Below, one piece after another: positions 36,909 to 45,891 of a stretch of DNA of 64,000 nucleotides. Source of the stretch: Roseomonas sp. (lineage in GTDB: Bacteria > Pseudomonadota > Alphaproteobacteria > Acetobacterales > Acetobacteraceae). The stretch spans positions 186,001 through 250,000 of the forward strand of contig JADCFQ010000007.1 in assembly GCA_020249435.1 (NCBI GenBank), written 5' to 3'. The notes beneath the pieces are model-generated. The model did no database searches. It saw only the letters and a program-made list of their open reading frames with translations, and was not told where the DNA came from. Made by a program: the position numbers and the translations under genes. Each line of letters opens with the position of its first letter. Position 1 is the stretch's first letter.

Positions 36909-37880
36909 TCACCGCCGCCAGGGCCGGCGGGCGAAAAGCGCGCGCACAGCCTCCCCTTCCGCCAGCACCATGGCGCGATATTCCGCGCCCACCAAAGGGC
37001 GCAGCGGCAGTGAGACCTTCTCCGCTTCCTGTGCGAAGCGGGGATCGGCCAAGGTTTCGCGAAAGGCGGCTTCCAGCATCCGCACCGTCTCCGCCGGCAG
37101 GCCAGGCGGGCCGACAACGCCGCGGGCGCTGCCGATCACGACATCGAAGCCCAATTCACGGAAGGTCGGCACTTGCGCGGCGGCCGACCAACGCTCGGGC
37201 GATGCTTGCGCGAGGCAGCGGATACGCCCTTCACGCATCAGAACGATCCCCTCGCTCATGTTGAAGGAAGCGACATCCACCGCGCCCGAGAGCAAATCCC
37301 GCTGTACCTGCGCCGTGCCATTGAAGGGCGCATGCAGGGCGCGGATATCGGCGGCCTCTTCCAAGCCCAGCAGCACGAGGTGATCATCGGAACCAACGCC
37401 GGCGGCACTGCCAACCGAAAGCGCTTCGGGCTTTTCGCGCAACCTTGCGACCAGATCGCCCAGGCTTCTCAGCGGCGAGTTTGCCAGCACCCACAGGCCG
37501 CAGGCATCATCAACAATATTGGCGATATAGGTGAATTCCTCCGCCTTCCAGCGCACCGGGCGTTCCAGCGGCAGAGTGGAGACATTCAAGCTGCCAATGG
37601 TGCCGAGCGTATAGCCATCAGGGGCCGCGTTGAAGATCGCCTCCATGCCAAGCTGACCAGAAGCGCCGGGACGATTGCTGATGACAAAGCGCACGCCGGG
37701 CAGGCGCGGCGTGACCTGATGCGTCGCAAAGCGCGCCGTTGCATCCACGCCGCCCCCTGGTGGGAAGGGCACAATGACTTCAATGGCGCGATCCTGCGGC
37801 CAGGCCGCACGAGCTGGCCTGATCCAAGGCGTGGCGAGCGCCCCGCCTGCCAGAAACAATGCTTGACGCCGCGTGACCAT
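36909..37880 (-). CDS. Tripartite tricarboxylate transporter (Bug/TctC) substrate-binding protein
   Basis: MVTRRQALFLAGGALATPWIRPARAAWPQDRAIEVIVPFPPGGGVDATARF; start reset to 37880. Confidence 0.9.
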   Translation of the reverse strand: MVTRRQALFLAGGALATPWIRPARAAWPQDRAIEVIVPFPPGGGVDATARFATHQVTPRLPGVRFVISNRPGASGQLGMEAIFNAAPDGYTLGTIGSLNVSTLPLERPVRWKAEEFTYIANIVDDACGLWVLANSPLRSLGDLVARLREKPEALSVGSAAGVGSDDHLVLLGLEEAADIRALHAPFNGTAQVQRDLLSGAVDVASFNMSEGIVLMREGRIRCLAQASPERWSAAAQVPTFRELGFDVVIGSARGVVGPPGLPAETVRMLEAAFRETLADPRFAQEAEKVSLPLRPLVGAEYRAMVLAEGEAVRALFARRPWRR

Positions 37881-38021
37881 GGTTCCCCCGGTGGTTTTCT
37901 TGAGACTGATGTTAGCGCCCCCTGCCCCGGCGGCAAGAAAATTCAGCGCTTGTGCACCCCCGTGATGCCAGCGGCACCTGATCAGGCTAGAACAGGGCTT
38001 GCAAGCACGGGGGGGATCGGG

Positions 38022-38471
38022 ATGTTGGACGCAGCAACACGCGCAGAATTTCAGGTCGAAGGCCATTGGGCCATGGCGCGGCGGCATCGCATTCGCTGGA
38101 TCCAATGCGACATCTACGCCCATATCAACCACGCTGCCTATTTCACGATGTTTGAGGATATGCGGATTGATTGGTGGCTGGCCTCGGGCGGGCGCTTTGG
38201 TGCCGATACGGATGGCCCGGTGGTGGCTTCGATCGAAGCGAAATACCTCCGCCCCGGACATTTCAATGAGGATGTGCTGCTGACCGTGCGCGCGGTGAGT
38301 TTCCGGCGCAGTTCCTTCATCCATGAATATGGCCTCTGGCGCGATGGGCTATTGTGTTCCGGCCGCGCAGTATGCGTGATTGTGAATAACGCGACCGGCG
38401 CGAAGGCGCCGATTTCAGACGCTTTGCGGGAAGTGATGCTGACGCGCGATCAGGCGATTGCAGAGGGTTGA
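38022..38471 (+). CDS. Acyl-CoA thioesterase (4HBT hot-dog family)
   Basis: HRIRWIQCDIYAHINHAAYFTMFEDMRIDWW; start reset to ATG 38022. Confidence 0.85.
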   Translation: MLDAATRAEFQVEGHWAMARRHRIRWIQCDIYAHINHAAYFTMFEDMRIDWWLASGGRFGADTDGPVVASIEAKYLRPGHFNEDVLLTVRAVSFRRSSFIHEYGLWRDGLLCSGRAVCVIVNNATGAKAPISDALREVMLTRDQAIAEG

Positions 38472-38505
38472 CCCATGCCTGGCAATGCTGCGTCCAAATG
38501 CCGGT

Positions 38506-39489
38506 TTATTCGGCTACGGCGCCGGAAGCACGCACCAATGGCCCCCATCTTTCGTAATCGGCCCTGACCATGGCTGAATAGGCCTCACGCGATATATTCC
38601 CGGGCGTTGCATCAAACTCCGCCATACGTTCAACCACATGGGGGGTTTTCAGCACCTCGCTCACTTCACGGTGCAGCCGATCAAGAATGGGCGTGGGTGT
38701 GGCGCTTGGCATGGAAAGGCCGAACCAACCATAGGTCACCAAGTCAAAGCCCTGTTCGCGGAAGGTCGGGATATCGGGGAAGCTGCGGCTACGGGTTTCT
38801 CCAGCAATCGCAATCGGGCGCACGGCACCCTGCCGGATATGGGCGGCCGCGGATGGCAGGCTATCAGACATGCCATGCACTTCGCCCCCGAGCACCGCCG
38901 CCATGGCCGGACCTGCACCACGATAGGCAACATGGTTCAGCGTGGCACCACTGACATTGCCAAACAGCACGATCAGCATGTGATTGAGCGAACCGGAACC
39001 TGACGACGCCATATTCAGGCCGCCATTGGTTGTGCGGGCAAGCCGTACCAGATCATTCAGGTTCTGGGCGGGCACGCGATTATTCGCGACAAAGACAAGA
39101 TGATTGGTCGACAGCAGCACAACATGGCTGAAGTCCCGAATAGGATCATATTGCACGTTTCGATAAAGCGCAGGACCAATCGCCATGACGGTGCTGGATG
39201 CGAGCACCATGGTATAACCATCAGGTTCAGAACGTGCGACATGGGTGGTTGCAATAGTGCCGCCGGCCCCGGCGCGATTCTCCACAATCACCGGCTGGCC
39301 CAGCCGTTCCTGCAAACCCGTCGCGACCAATCGCGCGATGATATCTGTTGAACCGCCCGGGGCAAAGGTCACCACCAGCCGCAAAGGTCGCGTTGGCCAG
39401 GCGGGGACAATACTTGGCTGGGCCAAGGATGATGGCGCCGCTGCAATGACACCTAGCCCCATCATGGCTGCACGACGATTTATTGGCAT
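38506..39489 (-). CDS. Tripartite tricarboxylate transporter (Bug/TctC) substrate-binding protein
   Basis: MPINRRAAMMGLGVIAAAPSSLAQP; RPLRLVVTFAPGGSTDIIARLVATGL; VIVENRAGAGGTIATTHVARSEPDGYTMV. Confidence 0.9.
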   Translation of the reverse strand: MPINRRAAMMGLGVIAAAPSSLAQPSIVPAWPTRPLRLVVTFAPGGSTDIIARLVATGLQERLGQPVIVENRAGAGGTIATTHVARSEPDGYTMVLASSTVMAIGPALYRNVQYDPIRDFSHVVLLSTNHLVFVANNRVPAQNLNDLVRLARTTNGGLNMASSGSGSLNHMLIVLFGNVSGATLNHVAYRGAGPAMAAVLGGEVHGMSDSLPSAAAHIRQGAVRPIAIAGETRSRSFPDIPTFREQGFDLVTYGWFGLSMPSATPTPILDRLHREVSEVLKTPHVVERMAEFDATPGNISREAYSAMVRADYERWGPLVRASGAVAE

Positions 39490-39671
39490 GAATGGGTATC
39501 CCTCCGGCTTGGGCGCCAAGCACCTGGCGGCGCAGCGCCTCTTTTTGTGGCAGCCTGAAAGCTCTGACGCGGCGCGTCAACACACCCCTATAGCGCAAGG
39601 CTTTTGGCAGAGCCTATGCTTCATGCTGACATGCCATGAAAAGCCGCCGCGCGGCGTAAGGGAGGAACGCC

Positions 39672-41819
39672 TTGCTTCCAGAATGTTTTCTGACGCCTCG
39701 GGGCATCGCCGTCATTGGGGCTTCGGAAGGAAGCGCCAAGATAGGCGGCAAGATCATGGCAACGCTGATTTCCTGCGGCTATGAAGGGCGGCTTCTGCCC
39801 ATTAATCCGCGCGGTGGTGTTCTGCACGGGCTGCCAGCCTTCAAATCCATCGCCGAGGCTCCAGGCCCCATTGACCTTGCCCTGATTGCCGTGCCCGCGC
39901 CGATTGTTGCCCAAGCTGTCGCGGAATGCGCTGGCGCGGGTATTCCCGGCGCCATTGTCTTCAGCTCTGGCTTTGGTGAGGCAGGCGTTGAAGGTGCCGC
40001 CTTGCAGCGTGATTTGCGCGCAGTGATTGAACGGACAGGCATTCGCGTGGCGGGGCCGAATGCGGAAGGCTTTTTCAATATTCGCGAAAAGATAGCACCC
40101 ACCTTCAGCCCGGCGGTTCATGTCAAAAGCATCGCAGGCCCTATTGGGCGCGATATCAGTGTTGTCGCGCAAAGCGGCGGTCTTGGTTTTGCGCTGTTCA
40201 ATCGGGGCGCCGCGCAGGGGCTTTCCTTTGGCACTATTGTCAGTGTCGGCAATCAGGTTGGCCTCGATCTCGCCGCTTTCGCGCATCACCTGATCGAGGA
40301 TGACGGTACGGCGGCGCTGCTGCTGTATCTGGAAAGCTTCACGCGACCGGATGCCTTCCTGGCCATGGCGAAGGAAGCGGCACGGCGTGGCAAGCCGTTG
40401 ATCCTGGGCAAGGCCGGACGTTCGGATGCGGGGCGCCGGGCAGCCGCTTCCCATACAGGTGCGCTGGGCGGCGAAGATGCCGCTTGTGATGCGATCCTGG
40501 CGCGCCATGGTGTGCTGCGCGGGGATGACCAGGATGAATTGCTTGATATCGCCGCCGGCCTGGTGAAGCACAGCCTGCCCGCTGGCCGGCGTGTGGCAGT
40601 GATTTCACCTTCCGGGGGTACGGGTGTTTGGTTGGCGGATGCCTGTGCGCGCTTCGGGTTGGAAGTGCCTGAAATTGACGCGGAACGCCAAGCGCGGCTC
40701 CGCGCCATCATGCCCGCCTATGGATCGCCGGTGAATCCTGTTGACCTGACTGGCCAAGGCGCCGGTGGGGGCCAAGGCGCCGCGAGCTTCGTTGATGCGC
40801 TACGCATTCTTTATGACGCACCCTATCTGGATGCCTTTATCCTGGCCGGTTCCTTCGCGCATGAGGCACGGCTGAAACGCGAAGGAGAAGCCATTCGGGA
40901 TTTCGCGCGCGGTCCAAAGCCCGTTCTACTGCATAGCTATACCCTGGTGTCAGATGAATCCCGCAGCATTCTGGAAAGGCTTGGGCTGCATTGTTTTGCC
41001 ACCGCTACGGGTACGGTGCGCGCTCTGGCGGCCATGGCGCAGTACCAGGATTTTCTAGCAACCACGCGCCCTGCCCTGCTTGCACCGCCACAGGCATTGG
41101 CCCTTGCGCCCGAAGTCGCGGCGCTGCTGGAAGGCCAGCATGGGATGCTTGCGGAATATGAAGCCAAGAACATTCTGCGCATCGCCGGGCTTTCCATGCC
41201 GCCACATGCTTTGGCGCGCAGCGCGGCAGAAGCGGCCGCCGCACAGGCCAGTTTCGCGGCACCGGTCGCTCTAAAGATTCAATCACGCGAGATTCCACAC
41301 AAGACGGAAGCGTCAGGCATTGCGCTTGATATCGCGGATGGTGCGGCAGCCCATGGCGCGTTTCATCGCATCTTGGCGGCTGCGCGTGGCTTTGCGCCGC
41401 ACGCAGTGTTAAGCGGCGTGCTGGTCGAACCCATGGCCAAGCCTGGCATTGAAATGATTCTGGGTGTGAAGCGGGATCGGGATTTCGGCCCAATGGTCAT
41501 GATTGGCTTTGGCGGCGTGCATGTTGAGGTGCTGCGTGATGTCACCTTCGCCCCCGCCCCGGTTTCACCGGATGAAGCCCTGGTCATGCTCCGCCGTTTG
41601 CGCGCCTTTCCTCTGCTGGAAGGCGTGCGTGGCGCGGATGGCGCGGACCTTCCGGCACTGGCTGCGCTGATCAGCCATGTTTCGGAAATTGCTGCCGCCA
41701 TGGGCAACCACCTACAGGAGCTTGATCTCAATCCCGTGCGGGTTCATCCCGAGAGGCAAGGGTGCAGCGTGCTTGATGCCTTGATGATACTCTCATCCGA
41801 AACGGAGGAAACCGCATGA
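39672..41819 (+). CDS. Acetate--CoA ligase family protein (ADP-forming, fused CoA-binding and ATP-grasp halves)
   Basis: RGIAVIGASEGSAKIGGKIMATL, VAQSGGLGFALFNRGAAQG, GRRAAASHTGALGGED, ALKIQSREIPHKTEASGIALDI, LDLNPVRVHP; start codon uncertain. Confidence 0.88.
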   Translation: MLPECFLTPRGIAVIGASEGSAKIGGKIMATLISCGYEGRLLPINPRGGVLHGLPAFKSIAEAPGPIDLALIAVPAPIVAQAVAECAGAGIPGAIVFSSGFGEAGVEGAALQRDLRAVIERTGIRVAGPNAEGFFNIREKIAPTFSPAVHVKSIAGPIGRDISVVAQSGGLGFALFNRGAAQGLSFGTIVSVGNQVGLDLAAFAHHLIEDDGTAALLLYLESFTRPDAFLAMAKEAARRGKPLILGKAGRSDAGRRAAASHTGALGGEDAACDAILARHGVLRGDDQDELLDIAAGLVKHSLPAGRRVAVISPSGGTGVWLADACARFGLEVPEIDAERQARLRAIMPAYGSPVNPVDLTGQGAGGGQGAASFVDALRILYDAPYLDAFILAGSFAHEARLKREGEAIRDFARGPKPVLLHSYTLVSDESRSILERLGLHCFATATGTVRALAAMAQYQDFLATTRPALLAPPQALALAPEVAALLEGQHGMLAEYEAKNILRIAGLSMPPHALARSAAEAAAAQASFAAPVALKIQSREIPHKTEASGIALDIADGAAAHGAFHRILAAARGFAPHAVLSGVLVEPMAKPGIEMILGVKRDRDFGPMVMIGFGGVHVEVLRDVTFAPAPVSPDEALVMLRRLRAFPLLEGVRGADGADLPALAALISHVSEIAAAMGNHLQELDLNPVRVHPERQGCSVLDALMILSSETEETA

Positions 41820-42595
41820 CCGATTATCGCTTCTGCAAGGTGCAGGATGAAGGCCGCCTACGCATCGTCACGCTGAACCGGCCAGAGGTGATGAATGCGC
41901 TGCATGCCGATGCGCATGAGGAACTGGAGAAGGTTTGGGATGAATTTGCCGCGAGCCCTGATCTTTGGGTCGGCATTGTCACGGGCGCGGGGGATCGTGC
42001 CTTTTCCGCCGGCAATGATCTGAAAATCCAGGCCGCAGGCAAGCGCCGCCCCATGCCGCCAAGCGGCTTTGCCGGCCTCACCAATCGTTTCGATCTCGAA
42101 AAGCCAGTGATTGCCGCGGTGAATGGCATTGCCATGGGTGGCGGGTTTGAAATCGCGCTTGCGTGTGATCTGATCATCGCATCCGAAAACGCTCTATTTG
42201 CCCTGCCCGAACCGCGTGTGGGGCTTGTCGCAGGTGCTGGCGGGCTGCATCGCCTGCCGCGCATGATCGGGCAGAAACAGGCGCTGGGTATGATCCTTAC
42301 TGGCCGACGCGTGCCGGCGGCCGAAGGGTTGCGGCTTGGCTTCGTGAATGATGTCGTGCCGCAAGGCCAAGCCCTGGAAGCGGCCAAGCGTTGGGCAGCG
42401 CTGATCCTGGAATGCTCGCCACTTGCCATCCGCGCGTCCAAACAGGCGGTTTATGCGGGGCTGGATGAGGAAAGCCTCGCGCGCGCGATCGGCACCATGT
42501 ATCCGGCGCAGGCGCGCAATCGCGACAGCCAGGATTACATCGAAGGCCCCAAGGCCTTCGCCGAAAAGCGCAAGCCGAATTGGCGCAATATTTAG
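41816..42595 (+). CDS. Enoyl-CoA hydratase family protein
   Basis: GAGDRAFSAGNDLK, AAVNGIAMGGGFEIALACDLIIASENALFALPEPRVGL. Confidence 0.92.
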   Translation: MTDYRFCKVQDEGRLRIVTLNRPEVMNALHADAHEELEKVWDEFAASPDLWVGIVTGAGDRAFSAGNDLKIQAAGKRRPMPPSGFAGLTNRFDLEKPVIAAVNGIAMGGGFEIALACDLIIASENALFALPEPRVGLVAGAGGLHRLPRMIGQKQALGMILTGRRVPAAEGLRLGFVNDVVPQGQALEAAKRWAALILECSPLAIRASKQAVYAGLDEESLARAIGTMYPAQARNRDSQDYIEGPKAFAEKRKPNWRNI

Positions 42596-43575
42596 AGACC
42601 CCTCTCCGCTTTTGTTGCGGCCAGATCATCCTCGATAAAACCTTGGATGATCTCCTCCATCGCCTCCTGTTCCTTGAAGCCAAGGCGGCGCGCGCGGGTT
42701 GCGGCGAAGGCACCGGGCCAGCCCTTCACAATATCAAAGACTTCCTTGTCGAAGACGAAGCCCACCTTTTCCCGCGCGGCCTTGCCGGCGACCTGTTCCA
42801 AAGCGCTCAGGATTTTCGCAACCGTCAGGCTGCGGCCAGGCGGGTTGATGCCGCGGTCCAAACCAAGCGGCGCGGTATCCATCGCGGCAGCGTGCAAAAA
42901 CCATTCAATCGTCGCGCGCGGCGAGCAAATCCACACCGCGAAATCATCCGGCACCGGACAATGCGTCTCAAGTCCCAAAAGGGGTTCACGCAGAATGGCG
43001 GAGACGAAGGATGATGCCGCCTTATTGGGGCGGCCCGGGCGCACCATCACCGTTGGCAGGCGGAGGTTCACAGCATCCAGGAAACCACGGCGCGATGCAT
43101 CATGCAGCAGCAATTCGCCAATCGCCTTTTGCGCGCCATAGGAATTGGTCGGGATTTGCCGCCCATCATCCGGCACCACCGCATCCTGCCCGCCACCGAA
43201 AGACGCGACGGAAGACGTGAAAATCACCCTCGGCCTGGTGCCGAGCGCACGGCAGGCAGCGAGCACGGCCAGCGTGCCATGCAGATTGACCTTCATGCCG
43301 AGATCGAAATCCGCTTCCGCCGCAGCACTCACCACCGCCGCCAAATGGAACACCACTTCCGTCCCCGCCGGGATGGCGGCAGCGACCGCCGCCGGGTCCG
43401 CCACATCACCGCCGAGGCAGGTCACCGGGAAGGGTGCGGGCAGGCTCGCAGGCGCGTTGAGATCGAATAGGGTGAGGCCCGTGATGGCCCGCCCGCCGAG
43501 TGCGCCATCCTTGGCGAGCCGCGTCGCCAATTTCCGCCCCAAAAAGCCTGCCCCGCCCAGAATGGTGATGCGCAT
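42592..43575 (-). CDS. denD: NAD-dependent epimerase/dehydratase, D-erythronate dehydrogenase-like
   Basis: MRITILGGAGFLGRKLATRL; FTSSVASFGG; TNSYGAQKAIGELLLHDASRRGFLDAVNLRLPTVMVRPGRPNKAASSF. Confidence 0.75.
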   Translation of the reverse strand: MRITILGGAGFLGRKLATRLAKDGALGGRAITGLTLFDLNAPASLPAPFPVTCLGGDVADPAAVAAAIPAGTEVVFHLAAVVSAAAEADFDLGMKVNLHGTLAVLAACRALGTRPRVIFTSSVASFGGGQDAVVPDDGRQIPTNSYGAQKAIGELLLHDASRRGFLDAVNLRLPTVMVRPGRPNKAASSFVSAILREPLLGLETHCPVPDDFAVWICSPRATIEWFLHAAAMDTAPLGLDRGINPPGRSLTVAKILSALEQVAGKAAREKVGFVFDKEVFDIVKGWPGAFAATRARRLGFKEQEAMEEIIQGFIEDDLAATKAERGL

Positions 43576-43640
43576 CGGTTTGATCCTCCCGTTACAATGC
43601 AAGGTTTGGCGCGGGGCGCGGATGGGCGCAATATGGGGCC

Positions 43641-44801
43641 ATGATCGAAAAGCGCCCTTTCCGTTATTTCCTGAACCGCAACCATGGCGTGCCCGGCATC
43701 GCCGTGCTGCCCGAAGCCGGCTATGCCCGCGCCAAGGCGGAAATCACTACCTGGCCTGGCTATGCGCCAACCCCGCTGGTCGCACTCGATGCCATCGCCA
43801 AAGCCACCGGCGTCGCGCGGCTGCAGTACAAGGATGAGGCCGCGCGCTTCGGCCTCGCCTCCTTCAAGGCACTCGGCGGCGCCTATGCGGTCATGCGCGT
43901 GCTGCAAGCGGAACTCGCCAAGCGCGATGTGGCGCGGGAGGCAACAAGCGCTGATCTGATCGAAGGCCGCTACAGGGATGCAACCGCGAAGATCACGGTC
44001 TGTTGCGCGACTGATGGCAATCATGGCCGGTCTGTCGCCTGGGGCGCTGAGCGTTTTGGTGCGGCTTGCGTGATTTTCGTGCATGAAACCGTGAGCCAGG
44101 GCCGGCGCGATGCCATCGCCAAATATGGCGCGGCGATCCGCGTGGTGCCGGGCAATTATGATGACGCGGTGCGGGAGGCGCAGAAGCAGGCCGAGGCAAA
44201 TGCCTGGTTCGTTGTCTCCGACACTTCCTATCCTGGCTATACGGAAGTACCGCGCGATGTGATGCAGGGCTATCGCGTCATGGCGGATGAGGCGGCGGAT
44301 CAGATCGGCGAAGCACCGACCCATGTTTTCATCCAAGGCGGTGTTGGTGGTGTCGCCGCCGCTGTTTCCGTGCAAATGCGTGCGCGTTTTGGCGCGGGGG
44401 TGAAGCTGATTGTCGCCGAACCGGACAAGGCCGATTGCCTGCTGGCGAGTGCGGAGGCTGGTGAGCCCGTCGCCGTGCCCGGTGATTTGGATACGCTGAT
44501 GGCCGGGCTTGCCTGCGGTGAGCCTTCCTTGCTCGCCTGGCAGGAATTGGAACGCGGCGCCTTTGCCTTCATGTCGGTATCGGATGAAAGCGCGGTTGAC
44601 TGCATGAAGCTGCTGGCGCAGCAGACGCCGCCAATTGTCGCGGGTGAAAGCGCGGTGGCGAGCCTGGCAGCGCTATTGCTTGCGATGCAGGAACCCTATG
44701 CGCGCGCCGCTTTGGGGCTTGGTGCGGATAGCCGCGTGCTGCTGTTCGGCACGGAAGGGGCTACCGATCCTGAAGTTTACGACCGGTTGGTGAAGGGCTG
44801 A
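43641..44801 (+). CDS. dpaL: Diaminopropionate ammonia-lyase
   Basis: YKDEAARFGLASFKALGGAYAV (PLP Lys), CCATDGNHGRSVAWGAERFG, FIQGGVGGVAAAV. Confidence 0.9.
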   Translation: MIEKRPFRYFLNRNHGVPGIAVLPEAGYARAKAEITTWPGYAPTPLVALDAIAKATGVARLQYKDEAARFGLASFKALGGAYAVMRVLQAELAKRDVAREATSADLIEGRYRDATAKITVCCATDGNHGRSVAWGAERFGAACVIFVHETVSQGRRDAIAKYGAAIRVVPGNYDDAVREAQKQAEANAWFVVSDTSYPGYTEVPRDVMQGYRVMADEAADQIGEAPTHVFIQGGVGGVAAAVSVQMRARFGAGVKLIVAEPDKADCLLASAEAGEPVAVPGDLDTLMAGLACGEPSLLAWQELERGAFAFMSVSDESAVDCMKLLAQQTPPIVAGESAVASLAALLLAMQEPYARAALGLGADSRVLLFGTEGATDPEVYDRLVKG

Positions 44802-44810
44802 AAACGCGTC

Positions 44811-45068
44811 TCAACCCGCCAGCAGCGCATCCAGCTTGCCGGCGCGGTCCAAGGCGACAAGATCATCCGAACCGCCGATGGATTTTCCATTGATGAAAAT
44901 CTGCGGCACGGTGGTGCGCCCGCCGGAATTCTCAATCGCGCGGCGCCGCGCGTCAGACCCGTGCGGCGCGTCATATTCCTGAAAGGCAACGCCCTTTCTC
45001 TCGAGCAGCGCCTTGGCGCGGTCGCAATAGGGGCAGAAATAGGTGGTGTAGATTTCGATCTTGGCCAT
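44811..45068 (-). CDS. grxC: Glutaredoxin 3
   Basis: EIYTTYFCPYCDRAKALLERKGV (CPYC), GRTTVPQIFINGKSIGGSDDL. Confidence 0.95.
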   Translation of the reverse strand: MAKIEIYTTYFCPYCDRAKALLERKGVAFQEYDAPHGSDARRRAIENSGGRTTVPQIFINGKSIGGSDDLVALDRAGKLDALLAG

Positions 45069-45099
45069 GCGCGGAAGATTGGCGTTTAATCGCTGATGG

Positions 45100-45891
45100 T
45101 CAAGCCGCGCGCAGCCGCGGGTCCGGCACCCGCGCCGCCGCCAATACCTCCACCCGCGTGGCCCCTGCGGCCAGCAGGGCCCGCGCGCAGGCTTCCACCG
45201 TGGCGCCCGAGGTCATCACATCATCCACCAGCAACACACGCTTGCCGGCGACGCGCGCCGGGCGGGCCACGCTGAAGGCATCCGCGACCAGCGCCGCGCG
45301 TTCCGCCGCGCCCTTATCCCCCAAAGGCAACGTCGCGCGCGTGCGGCGCAGCAAATCGGGCACCACCCGCCTGCCCGAAAGCCGGCCGAGCCGTTGCGCG
45401 AGCAAAGCCGCCTGATCATAGCGCCGCGCAATCAGGCGCCGCCAATGCGCCGGCACTGGCGCCAGCACATCCGCTGCCGCCAACATCTCCGCCCCCGCCC
45501 GCGCCATGAAGCGCGCGAGTGGCACCGCCATCTCTGTCCGATCCGCGTGCTTGAAAGGCAGGATCAGGCGCTTGGCACCCTCATCATACCGCAGCGCCGC
45601 GCGCGCCATGGCGAAACCCGGCGCGCGGGCAAGGCAGGGCGCGCAAAGCAGCGCGCCATCCGTGCTGCGTTCGGCTTCTCCTTCATGCGCGAAGGGCACG
45701 CCGCAGCGCGCGCAAAACGGCGCGGAAATCAGGGTCAAGCCGCCGAAACAGGCCGCGCAAAAACTGCCTTGGCGCTCAACCTCTGCATCGCAGGTCAGGC
45801 AATGCGGGGGGAGCAAAACATCCAGAAACCTCTCCGGCGCCCGGCCAAGCGTGGCTTTGAAACGTCCAAGCAAGGCGCCGGAGGCGCGCAT
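45100..45891 (-). CDS. ComF family protein (phosphoribosyltransferase-like)
   Basis: LLPPHCLTCDAEVERQGSFCAACF Zn-finger, RRYDQAALLAQRL, KRVLLVDDVMTSGATVEACARALL. Confidence 0.93.
   Translation of the reverse strand: MRASGALLGRFKATLGRAPERFLDVLLPPHCLTCDAEVERQGSFCAACFGGLTLISAPFCARCGVPFAHEGEAERSTDGALLCAPCLARAPGFAMARAALRYDEGAKRLILPFKHADRTEMAVPLARFMARAGAEMLAAADVLAPVPAHWRRLIARRYDQAALLAQRLGRLSGRRVVPDLLRRTRATLPLGDKGAAERAALVADAFSVARPARVAGKRVLLVDDVMTSGATVEACARALLAAGATRVEVLAAARVPDPRLRAA

Noticed and set aside
37173-38021. N-terminal 283 codons of the 432-aa plus-strand ORF
   Set aside because: Antisense to the Bug gene 36909..37880; the true thioesterase starts at ATG 38022.
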